Below, in pieces: positions 24,841 through 32,178 of a stretch of DNA of 48,650 nt. The notes beneath the pieces were generated by a model, which saw only the letters and a program-made list of their open reading frames with translations, was not told the DNA's origin and ran no database searches. The first letter of the stretch is position 1, and each line of letters opens with the position of its first letter. The translations under genes and the position numbers were made by a program. This DNA is from Anaerolineales bacterium (GTDB taxonomy: Bacteria > Chloroflexota > Anaerolineae > Anaerolineales > Villigracilaceae): contig JADZCC010000051.1 in NCBI GenBank assembly GCA_020851785.1, positions 1-48,650 on the forward strand, in the 5' to 3' direction.

Positions 24841-25057
24841 GTTGAAGGCCTTCCGAATAATTTCAATAGGCCTTATCTCGCAACCTGGCAGTTTCAAAAT
24901 TGGACGCGGACGAGCGCTGATGGACGCGGAAAAAATAATTGAAAGCTTGGAGATATCCGCGTTTTCCGCGTAAATCCGCGTCCCATTAAAGCCTTGAAGA
25001 TTACTTTAGATATTCAATAAGTTTCTTGCACAAGCCCCCTCTCCCGTCGGAGAGGGG
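24841..25057. repeat. Intergenic inverted repeats without coding content
   Basis: GGACGCGGA (24902-24910) and GGACGCGGAAAA (24922-24933) are direct copies. They face TTTTCCGCG (24962-24970) and TCCGCGTCC (24975-24983) as an imperfect palindrome. A separate hairpin CCCCTCTCC/GGAGAGGGG lies at 25036-25057, without a T run. No ORF is seen. Confidence 0.55.
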
Positions 25058-25087
25058 ACTCAAATTTTCGCTTTTGGTATAGGATTT

Positions 25088-26095
25088 ATGACCACAGTTT
25101 ACACGTTCGTCCCTTCGCGTTCGCATCAATTTCCAGAGCATCCCGAAAGGCCGGCCCGGCTCGATGCGGTTGAGCCTCAGCTTGGTTTATGCGATGCAGA
25201 AAAAATAGAGTCAAAACGAGCCACACAAGAACAAGTTGCGCGCGTTCACGCCCCCAAGTTGATTCAGACGATTGCGGAAGTTTGCAAACGCGGCGCGAGC
25301 GTCATTGATTCGGCGCCCACGTATGTCGCCGCGACTTCGTATGACGATGCCTTGCTGGCGGCGGGCGGCGCCATTCAATGCACCCAAGCCGTTTTAAATG
25401 GCGAAGCGATAAACGCTTTTGCGATTGTGCGCCCACCTGGTCATCATGCCGAGCCGCAACGCGCCATGGGGTTTTGTCTTTTCAACAATGTGGCCATCGC
25501 CGTGCAAGAAGCGCTAGCAAATGGATTGGAACGGGCGTTGGTCATTGATTATGACGCGCATCACGGCAACGGCACGCAACAAGCTTGTTTACATGATGAA
25601 CGATTCGGATTCATCTCGACGCATCAATGGGGGATTTACCCCGGCACGGGCTGGATGAATGACGCGCCGCACGCTACGGGACGGCTGGTCAATGTGCCTT
25701 TGCATTCACGCGCCGGAGACAAAACCTTCAGCCGCATTCATGCCGAAATCTTTGAGCCATTGGCCCGGAAGTTTAAACCGCAGATGCTCTTCATCTCCGC
25801 CGGGTTCGACGCGCATTGGACGGACCCGCTCACAAAGTTGGGCGTTTCGACGCAGGGCTTTTATGCAATCTCTCAACGCTTGGTGGCGCTGGCTGAAGAA
25901 CTTTGCGGCGGAAGAATCGTCTTCGTTTTGGAGGGCGGCTACGACCTGCAAAACGTCGCTCACGGCGTGGACGCTGTCTTCGGCGCGCTGACCCACTCTC
26001 CGCTTAAGTTTGAAGCGCGGGATTTGAGTCCACATCCTGAGCCGGATTGCTCCGCGTGGCTGGGGGAGATTCGCGCGCTTCATCAACTGGCCTAG
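25088..26095 (+). CDS. Histone deacetylase family zinc hydrolase (AcuC/HDAC-like)
   Basis: A 335-residue arginase/deacetylase-fold enzyme that removes acetyl groups from lysine side chains or polyamines and similar amines. The active site shows PPGHHAE (His119, His120), the zinc ligands Asp156 and His158 in DYDAHHGNGTQ, a third ligand Asp in SAGFDAHWTDPL, and the terminal LEGGYD. It starts at 25088 after a weak AGGA. It resembles class II HDAC-like bacterial proteins, including AcuC and acetylpolyamine amidohydrolase; the substrate is not settled. Confidence 0.92.
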   Translation: MTTVYTFVPSRSHQFPEHPERPARLDAVEPQLGLCDAEKIESKRATQEQVARVHAPKLIQTIAEVCKRGASVIDSAPTYVAATSYDDALLAAGGAIQCTQAVLNGEAINAFAIVRPPGHHAEPQRAMGFCLFNNVAIAVQEALANGLERALVIDYDAHHGNGTQQACLHDERFGFISTHQWGIYPGTGWMNDAPHATGRLVNVPLHSRAGDKTFSRIHAEIFEPLARKFKPQMLFISAGFDAHWTDPLTKLGVSTQGFYAISQRLVALAEELCGGRIVFVLEGGYDLQNVAHGVDAVFGALTHSPLKFEARDLSPHPEPDCSAWLGEIRALHQLA

Positions 26096-26107
26096 GAAAT
26101 TTGGGGT

Positions 26108-26137
26108 TTTACAATTTGGGGCCCTTTGTAATACACT
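26108..26137 (+). promoter_or_regulatory. Candidate promoter of the alpha/beta hydrolase gene
   Basis: TTTACA (26108-26113), 18-base spacer, TACACT (26132-26137). Confidence 0.4.
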
Positions 26138-26171
26138 AGCGCGATGGATTCAAAGAGTCAAAGGAGACCCT

Positions 26172-28199
26172 GTGAAAAAACTTATTGGACTGACGATCTT
26201 GCTTGTTTTGAGCCTGGCTTGCGCGACGCTTCAAGCTCCGTTTCAACCTGCAACCCCAACGCTGGAAGTTCCGCCCACTGCGGAGGCGCCCACCCAGCCG
26301 GTGAACGCGGCTGTGGATATGAAAGCCAAGCTGGCGGAATTGGGCGGCGTTCCCTGCGAAGAGCAGACCGACTTAACTTGCGTTACGTTGAAAGTTCCGC
26401 TCAATCAATTTGACTCGTCCAGCGCGGAAACGCTTGACGTGGTTTTTGGCGTATTGCCTGCCAGCGGCGAACGTTATGGCATGTTCATTCAAGCCTACCC
26501 CGGCGGGCCGGGCGGCGAAGGCATTAGCTCCGCGTATTGGGATTATTTTGACCCGAGCGTTCTGGAACATTACGACATTGTTTATTACGACCAGCGCGGC
26601 ATTGGGCTATCTTCTCCGTTGGCCTGCCCGAATGCATACGCCAAAGACTTCCTCGCTTCGATGACCGAATATGATACGGCCGGGCTGGAAGGCGCCGATA
26701 CGCCCGAAGAACAAAAAGAATTAGTGGACGATACAAAAGCCTACGTTGAATCCTGTGTGGCCGAAATGGGCATTGACCCGGCTAAACTGGCTTTCTACGG
26801 CACGGATGCAGTCGCTGAGGATTTGGATGATTTTCGCGCCGCCATTGGCGATGAAAAAATTTGGATCTATGGCGTGAGCTACGGCACGGCCGTGGCGCAA
26901 ACCTATGCTTACGCCCACCCAGATCGGCTGGCGGGCGTGGTTTTAGACGGCACGATTGATATGACCGTTTCCGGCGAGCAGGGGTCGCTTAATCAGGAAA
27001 AGGCTTTTGATAAAGTTTTGGTCGCCGTCTTGAACGCCTGTAATGACGACGAACTGTGCGCCGCAGATATGGATGGCAAAGATGCGGTTAAGGTATATGA
27101 CGACCTGGCCGCGCAGGTTTCTAAAAAACCGATGGACTATGTCTTCCCCCTGCCAGACGATAAAACGGTCAAGGGCATTTTCACGTTCAATGAGTTGGAA
27201 TATACCGCGGCCTATCAAATGTATTCGCTGACCGGGCGCATGTTGTTCTTGAAGGCCTTGGCCGCCGCCCATCACGGCGACTTAACGCCCATGTTGCGTT
27301 TGATGTACAACAACGCCACGATTGACCCAGCCACCTTTACCTACCTCGGCGACCCATCTTTTTCAGATACGATGTTCCTCGACGTGCTGTGCACCGACGA
27401 TACCTTTTTCAGCGGCACGCCGGAGGAACGGATTGAACAATCCATTCAAGCGGGACAAGCCTCAAATGGCACTGTGCCGCGCATTGACGGGAGCGTTTAT
27501 ACCGGCGTCTCTTGCGCCTTTTGGCCTTCTTCGCCGAAGGAAACCGTCAAACGCGAGTCGTTGGTTCTCAAGGGTGTGCCGGTCTTTGTCCTAAACGCCA
27601 AGTTGGATCCCGCCACTCCGTTTGAGGACGGCAAAGCGGTTTTTGAACATTTGGATAACGGCTATCATCTCTACGGCGAAGGCGGCATTCATTCCATCTT
27701 TGGCTGGGGCAACGCCTGCCCGGATAATTACGTCACCGACTTTTTGGTGAATGGAACGTTGCCGAATCAAAGAGAAATTGTCTGCGAAGAATGGGCGGAT
27801 GTGACTACCGCATACGCGCCCAATCCGCCGCAGACGATGGGCGATGTGGACAATTTGATGGACGCCTTCACCGCGATGGATGACAACTTTTTTTATCTGC
27901 CCGATTTTTATTACAGCGATAACAGCGAAGAAATCTCGGTCGGCTGTAATTTGGGCGGCACGTTCACCTTTGGCCCGGGCGCGGATGAGCGGGTCGTCGC
28001 CACCAACTACGATCAGTGTTCGCTGATTAAGGGACTGACCATCACCGGAACCGGCTCCTTTAACCTGGATACCGGCTTGATGACCATGGATGTGTCAGCC
28101 AGCGGCGATAAAACCGGCAAACTGCTCTACACTTATAATTATGCCACCGGCGAATCCTCGCTCTCTGGCGACTACGGCGGCGAGACGGTTGATTACTAA
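26172..28199 (+). CDS. Lipoprotein alpha/beta hydrolase with TAP-like C-terminal domain
   Basis: A 675-residue exported hydrolase starting with GTG at 26172, six bases after AAGGAG. It has lipobox SLAC (Cys17), a short Pro/Thr linker, then an alpha/beta hydrolase fold. The fold shows AYPGGPGGEG (oxyanion region), YYDQRGIGLSSPL and the nucleophile Ser236 in YGVSYGTAVAQTYA. The TAP-type C-terminal part carries the catalytic His in GEGGIHSIFGWGNACPDNYV. This set resembles tripeptidyl/prolyl aminopeptidases of the S33 group. About 110 further residues at the C-terminus form a beta-rich region without a known domain. Confidence 0.85.
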   Translation: MKKLIGLTILLVLSLACATLQAPFQPATPTLEVPPTAEAPTQPVNAAVDMKAKLAELGGVPCEEQTDLTCVTLKVPLNQFDSSSAETLDVVFGVLPASGERYGMFIQAYPGGPGGEGISSAYWDYFDPSVLEHYDIVYYDQRGIGLSSPLACPNAYAKDFLASMTEYDTAGLEGADTPEEQKELVDDTKAYVESCVAEMGIDPAKLAFYGTDAVAEDLDDFRAAIGDEKIWIYGVSYGTAVAQTYAYAHPDRLAGVVLDGTIDMTVSGEQGSLNQEKAFDKVLVAVLNACNDDELCAADMDGKDAVKVYDDLAAQVSKKPMDYVFPLPDDKTVKGIFTFNELEYTAAYQMYSLTGRMLFLKALAAAHHGDLTPMLRLMYNNATIDPATFTYLGDPSFSDTMFLDVLCTDDTFFSGTPEERIEQSIQAGQASNGTVPRIDGSVYTGVSCAFWPSSPKETVKRESLVLKGVPVFVLNAKLDPATPFEDGKAVFEHLDNGYHLYGEGGIHSIFGWGNACPDNYVTDFLVNGTLPNQREIVCEEWADVTTAYAPNPPQTMGDVDNLMDAFTAMDDNFFYLPDFYYSDNSEEISVGCNLGGTFTFGPGADERVVATNYDQCSLIKGLTITGTGSFNLDTGLMTMDVSASGDKTGKLLYTYNYATGESSLSGDYGGETVDY

Positions 28200-28233
28200 T
28201 CGTCCGCGCTGAAGCGCTCAAGCGGAAGTTTTC

Positions 28234-28266
28234 AAAAGCCCTTAAGTCTAAAACTTAAGGGCTTTT
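28234..28266 (+). terminator. Rho-independent terminator of the alpha/beta hydrolase gene
   Basis: AAAAGCCCTTAAGT (28234-28247) pairs with ACTTAAGGGCTTTT (28253-28266), loop CTAAA. Confidence 0.88.
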
Positions 28267-28279
28267 GCATTCGTAGGTT

Positions 28280-28334
28280 AAAAGTACTCTTTTGTTCAAT
28301 TCAATTTTGTTGTAGACTTAAGCGAAGTACTTTT
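28280..28334. repeat. Nine-base inverted repeat around the zinc-ribbon gene promoter region
   Basis: AAAAGTACT (about 28280-28288) and AGTACTTTT (28326-28334) are perfect complements 37 bases apart. Each contains the palindrome AGTACT, and a TTGTTC/TAGACT pair lies between them. The second copy runs into the ribosome site. Confidence 0.45.
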
Positions 28335-28345
28335 AGGAGCAAAAA

Positions 28346-29398
28346 ATGCAAAGCGAAGAACCAAGAAAATTTATCGAGTTGGAATGGGTTTGCCCCAATT
28401 GTGAAAGCCGCAATAAAGGTTCAAAGAAAACCTGCGAAAACTGCGGCGCCCCCCAGCCGGAAAACGTCAAGTTTGAACGGGCCGCGGCCGAAACAATCAT
28501 CACCGACGAAACCGCGATCAAAGCCGCCAGCGCCGGGGCCGATATTCATTGCGGGTTTTGCGGCACGCGCAACCCGGCCACGGCCGTTACTTGCTCGCAA
28601 TGCGGCGGCGACCTCAAAGAAGGGCAGAAGCGCCAGGCTGGGCAATTACTGCAAGCCGCTCCGCCGCCTCCGCAAAACATCCGTTGTTCAAATTGTAATT
28701 TTGAAAACCAAGGCGCACAGACAACCTGTCAACAATGCGGCGCGCCTTTGCCCAAACAAACCGTCGGCGTGGCGAATGCTCCCAAGCCGCAACCCGCCAT
28801 CGCCCCGGCCCAGAAGCGTAAAAATCCCAATTGGTTTTTATGGGGCGGGCTGGGCGCGTTTTTGTTGTTGTGTTGCGTCGCCATGGTCGCTTTATTTTTC
28901 TTCCCTTCCAAATCCGTGCGCGGAACCGTAACCGATGTGCATTGGCAAACCTCCGTGCCCGTGCAGGAAGTGCGCGCAGTGGATTACTCCAACGAACCCG
29001 GAAGCCCGCCTTCCGACGCCTATAACGTTTCCTGTCATACGGAAAGCCAGCAGGTGTGCGAAGATAAAACGGTGGATCAAGGCAACGGCTACGCCGAAGT
29101 GGTGAAAGATTGTCACGATGAAAGCCAGGATTATTGCAGTTATACGGTGGATGAATGGCAGACGATTCAAACCTATGACTTGAACGGTTCGGATCTTAAT
29201 CCCCAGTATGATCAGCCGACGATTTACAACGGTCAACGCCTCGGCGACTCCACCGATCAATTTACCGTCACCTTCAGCACATCGAATGGGACGGAAACCT
29301 ACTCGCCAGACTCGGTGAGCGAATTTCAACAATTTCAAATTGGCAGTACCTGGACGATTAAGTTGAACCTGGTCGGCGGCGTAGTGGGCGTGGAGTAG
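28346..29398 (+). CDS. Membrane protein with three zinc ribbons
   Basis: The 350-residue protein has three CxxC...CxxC zinc ribbons at the N-terminus: CPNCESRNKGSKKTCENCG, CGFCGTRNPATAVTCSQCG and CSNCNFENQGAQTTCQQCG. A Pro-rich linker follows, then one membrane helix (WGGLGAFLLLCCVAMVALFFF, about 175-196) and an outside domain of about 155 residues with a region rich in Cys and His (SCHTESQQVCEDK, KDCHDESQDYC). The ribbons would be cytoplasmic. I do not know a named family. Function could be sensing or assembly; nothing more can be claimed. Confidence 0.7.
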   Translation: MQSEEPRKFIELEWVCPNCESRNKGSKKTCENCGAPQPENVKFERAAAETIITDETAIKAASAGADIHCGFCGTRNPATAVTCSQCGGDLKEGQKRQAGQLLQAAPPPPQNIRCSNCNFENQGAQTTCQQCGAPLPKQTVGVANAPKPQPAIAPAQKRKNPNWFLWGGLGAFLLLCCVAMVALFFFPSKSVRGTVTDVHWQTSVPVQEVRAVDYSNEPGSPPSDAYNVSCHTESQQVCEDKTVDQGNGYAEVVKDCHDESQDYCSYTVDEWQTIQTYDLNGSDLNPQYDQPTIYNGQRLGDSTDQFTVTFSTSNGTETYSPDSVSEFQQFQIGSTWTIKLNLVGGVVGVE

Positions 29399-29429
29399 GC
29401 TCGGAAACATGCCTGCTTGAATTAAAAAC

Positions 29430-29464
29430 GAAGAGCGGCGGCTATGTTTTAGCCGCCGCTCTTC
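29430..29464 (-). terminator. Terminator of the secretion cassette
   Basis: GAAGAGCGGCGGCT (29430-29443) pairs with AGCCGCCGCTCTTC (29451-29464), loop of seven. Read on the minus strand the stem is followed by CGTTTTTAA, so it ends the minus-strand operon; it may also stop the convergent zinc-ribbon transcript. Confidence 0.88.
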
Positions 29465-29488
29465 TGCTGTATGGAAACAAGCGGTCGC

Positions 29489-29881
29489 TTACTGAATCGG
29501 CGTCTCACATTGATTGAATGAATCCGTCCCTAGGCCGCCAATGCACACATCTGTGTCCACGCCGCCAAAGATGCTATCGTTGCCGCCGCCGCCAACCACG
29601 CAGTCGTCGCCGCCCATTGCAAAGATCCAGTCTCCGCTACCGCCGCTGAGAATCAAGTCATTACCGGCTGTGCCGAAGACAAGCCCTGAACTTGTGACCA
29701 GATTCGTAAGACCGAGTCCGGCGCAAGCTGAAGGCGCCAGGTCGTCCAGCGTCAGCGTAAAACTTTGGTCGTCCAGGCGAGTCACCGGAACCGTGTTCCC
29801 GGCCGCCAGCACGCTAAAGGCGCTCATCAAGGCCAGCGCGATCAAGGTAATCACAAGCAGGCGTGGGAGTAATCTTTTCAT
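29489..29881 (-). CDS. Exported protein with RTX-type calcium-binding repeats
   Basis: The 130-residue protein has an N-terminal signal peptide ending around Ala26-Ala27, then residues 28-32 GNTVP. From about residue 74 it carries short glycine/aspartate repeats (GTAGNDLILSGG, MGGDDCVVGG, GGGNDSIFGG) that match RTX-like calcium-binding nonapeptides, with two cysteines near the end. It would be exported and need calcium to fold. Its start overlaps the stop of the signal peptidase gene at 29879-29883, so the two are translated together. The AAxNTVP motif is shared with the first gene of the cassette. Confidence 0.8.
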   Translation of the reverse strand: MKRLLPRLLVITLIALALMSAFSVLAAGNTVPVTRLDDQSFTLTLDDLAPSACAGLGLTNLVTSSGLVFGTAGNDLILSGGSGDWIFAMGGDDCVVGGGGNDSIFGGVDTDVCIGGLGTDSFNQCETPIQ

Positions 29882-31515
29882 CAGGCTTTATCTCCAGATT
29901 CGGTTTCAGAGAACTGCGGCTCGGCTTCTCGAACCGAAAGCGTGAAGCGATAGGTAGTTCCTTCACCCTGTACATAGTAGACATGCGTCTGATTGCGTTC
30001 GGCGTGCAGGAGCGGCGCATTGAATTTTTCCGCTAATTTGCTTAAGTCGTCAATAGAGGAAACGTCAAGCGCCGATTTGGAATCAAGCGCCTTTGCGTTT
30101 TGAACGTTAATGGCGATGGAGCCGAACCGGATGCGGTTGAGTTGAACCGGGTCGTTTTGAGAAATCGTTCGTAACCGCTTTCCAAGAAACGCCAGCCCGC
30201 TCAGCGAAACGATTAATCCCAAAATCGCAATCAATCGCAGGGCGGGTACGGCAAACTCCAGGTTGAAGACTTTGATGGTGTTCGCTTCCAGCTGTGGGGC
30301 GCTCAATGCGCCGGTTTCTACGGTGTGCAGTAGGTTGACTTCCTTATCCTCTTCCTCTTCGTTGACGAGATAGAACTGCTGGCGATCGTATCGAAATTCA
30401 AGCCCGGGGTTGAAGGCGCTATCCAGTTCGTGATCGGCAATCCGCCCTTTGACTTTGATGTTCGGCGAAACGGTTAATGTGTATGAACCGGGGTGAACCT
30501 CTGCGTCTTGTTCAAGCGCTTGCGTTAGTTTTTCAATTTTGCATAGATCCAGCTTGGCGTTGGCGCTCACGGAACTTCCGCTGAAGGCCATCTCTTTTTG
30601 CAGTTCGACGACCCTTTGCCAGCCGCTCACGGGTTCGGCGACGGTGGCGGTAAGTTGAATCGTTCCGGTTATTTTTTCTGCCTGTTGCGCAATGAGTAGG
30701 TATTGAAATTGCATATCCACGATGCAGGTTAATTTGGGAAAGATGGGGTCGCCGCTTTGAAGCGTATTGGCGTCATAGACGGAGGCGGAAGCGGAAGCCG
30801 TATAAATGAAAGACCCCAACTGCTCGTATCCCACTTCATTTTTTACCGTACGGGTTGCCGGTCTGGAAAAAGCGACCAGCCCAATCAGCAAGGACGCAAA
30901 GGCGATACATCCCAGCCCAAAAGTAAGCGCTTCGAGGTGCGGCTCCAGGCTTGAATTCGGAAGTTGCGCATCGCCCAATTTTGCAGGGAGTTCTCTAAGT
31001 TTTTGTTTAAGCGTCAGGAGCCAGTCTCGATTCATGGATTTCCTACCTTTCGACTTGCTTTTAAAAAAGCCGCTGGCCAGCACCCCTCCAAGGATTCCTG
31101 CAATTCCCGCCATAATGTAGGGATTTCGGATTTTTTCGACCGCTCTTCCGCCCTTGGGAATATGTAACCACAGTTTCCCGCGGACTTCCTCTTTGGATGG
31201 TTGGTAAGTGTCCACCCACGAATTATGATCTCCCTGGAGCGTGAAGCGCCCAAGTTTTTGAGCAATGATGCGATGAAAGACGAAATTTCCCAGTTCGAGA
31301 TTGCTGTAGACCACGGCATCCCCGACTTGATATTCCGCTTCTTCATGGACGATGACCAAATCCCCGATGTGGAAGTTGGGTTCCATGCTGTTGCCAACTA
31401 CAAGGATGTACGAAGCCAGGCCGCCGGCCTGTGTGGGGGCAAAAGCCAGCCAAAGCCCAATCATTACGATCAGCCAAATCCCGGAAGCCAGATTTGAAGA
31501 AAGTCTCTTGACCAT
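29881..31515 (-). CDS. SipW/ER-type signal peptidase I fused to a DUF5305-like region
   Basis: A 544-residue membrane protein. The N-terminal part (about 1-110) is a signal peptidase I: one helix, then VVGNSMEPNFHIGDLVIV with the nucleophile Ser43, and His81 in NFVFHRI where the bacterial enzyme has Lys. This is the ER/SipW type found in archaea and Firmicutes biofilm operons. A second helix near 132-150, a linker, and another helix near 205-222 follow. A long outside region beginning NEVGYEQLGSFIYTA has the look of DUF5305, then a further helix and a cytoplasmic tail. It lies between two small exported proteins and would process them. It starts at 31515. Confidence 0.82.
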   Translation of the reverse strand: MVKRLSSNLASGIWLIVMIGLWLAFAPTQAGGLASYILVVGNSMEPNFHIGDLVIVHEEAEYQVGDAVVYSNLELGNFVFHRIIAQKLGRFTLQGDHNSWVDTYQPSKEEVRGKLWLHIPKGGRAVEKIRNPYIMAGIAGILGGVLASGFFKSKSKGRKSMNRDWLLTLKQKLRELPAKLGDAQLPNSSLEPHLEALTFGLGCIAFASLLIGLVAFSRPATRTVKNEVGYEQLGSFIYTASASASVYDANTLQSGDPIFPKLTCIVDMQFQYLLIAQQAEKITGTIQLTATVAEPVSGWQRVVELQKEMAFSGSSVSANAKLDLCKIEKLTQALEQDAEVHPGSYTLTVSPNIKVKGRIADHELDSAFNPGLEFRYDRQQFYLVNEEEEDKEVNLLHTVETGALSAPQLEANTIKVFNLEFAVPALRLIAILGLIVSLSGLAFLGKRLRTISQNDPVQLNRIRFGSIAINVQNAKALDSKSALDVSSIDDLSKLAEKFNAPLLHAERNQTHVYYVQGEGTTYRFTLSVREAEPQFSETESGDKA

Positions 31516-31550
31516 AAGCGTCTTCAGTGGAGATTATACAGCCAGACAAC

Positions 31551-31589
31551 AAAGGACCTGCACATCGTTTGAGAATATGCAGGTCCTTT
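31551..31589 (-). terminator. Hairpin between the exported protein gene and the signal peptidase gene
   Basis: AAAGGACCTGCA (31551-31562) pairs perfectly with TGCAGGTCCTTT (31578-31589). On the minus strand it is followed by only a moderate U-rich tract (TTTGTTGTC), so it could partly reduce transcription into the signal peptidase gene. Confidence 0.6.
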
Positions 31590-31620
31590 ATTTTGTTTAG
31601 GGCCTCGCCCTGCACATCAA

Positions 31621-31986
31621 TTACTGGGTGGCGATGACGCGTAATTCGTCTGCGGCAGAGACGGTGACCTGCGGGGCGGTGGTGGCGCAACTCCAGTTGA
31701 AGCCGGAGGTGTTGGTGCAGGCATAGTAGGAACCGGTGGTGACGAGGCGGATTTTGACGTTGCTGGCGGCGGCGTTCAGCGTAAAGGTGACGCTGTCAAT
31801 GTTGGAGGCGGTGGTGGCGTTCAGGTTGTACACCACGTTGGTGACGTTGTAGCCGCTGGTGGCGCTGGCGCCTTCACCCGCGTAGCTGGCTGGGACGGTG
31901 TTGGTTGCGGCGAACGCAAAAGCCGCAGTGGCGAAAACCAGAACCATCAAGACGACGAACATTTTGGAAGAACGAAACTTGAACAT
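31621..31986 (-). CDS. Small exported surface protein, likely substrate of the SipW-type peptidase
   Basis: The 121-residue protein starts at the ATG at 31986 (ribosome site AAAAGGAG about six bases upstream); the frame is open 12 codons further but without a ribosome site. It has a signal helix (FVVLMVLVFATAAFAFAA) and then T28 and NTVP at 29-32. The mature part is beta-rich and Asn/Thr/Ser/Ala-rich with two cysteines (YYACTNTSGFNWSCATT). It looks like a fibre or surface subunit; no catalytic motif is seen. It is the first gene of the cassette with the signal peptidase and the RTX-like protein. Confidence 0.75.
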   Translation of the reverse strand: MFKFRSSKMFVVLMVLVFATAAFAFAATNTVPASYAGEGASATSGYNVTNVVYNLNATTASNIDSVTFTLNAAASNVKIRLVTTGSYYACTNTSGFNWSCATTAPQVTVSAADELRVIATQ

Positions 31987-32071
31987 GAAAAACTCCTTTT
32001 GAATAATAAGATTGATTGACAATACTTTATCTTAAATCCTAGAAATTTCACCTTACAGGCGTGTTAGCTGA

Positions 32072-32101
32072 CAAAAATGCAATTGGTTTTTTGCATTTTT
32101 G
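32072..32101. repeat. Perfect 11-base inverted repeat upstream of the secretion cassette
   Basis: CAAAAATGCAA (32072-32082) and TTGCATTTTTG (32091-32101) with an eight-base spacer, in the 190-base gap between the ammonia-lyase gene and the cassette. Suitable as an operator or leader hairpin; no T run follows on the minus strand. Confidence 0.5.
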
Positions 32102-32117
32102 TTAGCCCGCCTTCCAT

Positions 32118-32155
32118 GAAAAAAGAGCTGGTCACAATGCCTGTGACCAGCTCTT
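32118..32155 (-). terminator. Rho-independent terminator of the ammonia-lyase gene
   Basis: AAGAGCTGGTCAC (32123-32135) pairs perfectly with GTGACCAGCTCTT (32143-32155), loop of seven. On the minus strand it is followed by TTTTTTC. Confidence 0.92.
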
Positions 32156-32178
32156 AAACAGGTTTAAACCAGTTCAGA

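Noticed and set aside
29430..29464. Plus-strand terminator of the zinc-ribbon gene
   Set aside because: The stem is strong but the T run is on the minus-strand side; called as the terminator of the minus-strand cassette.
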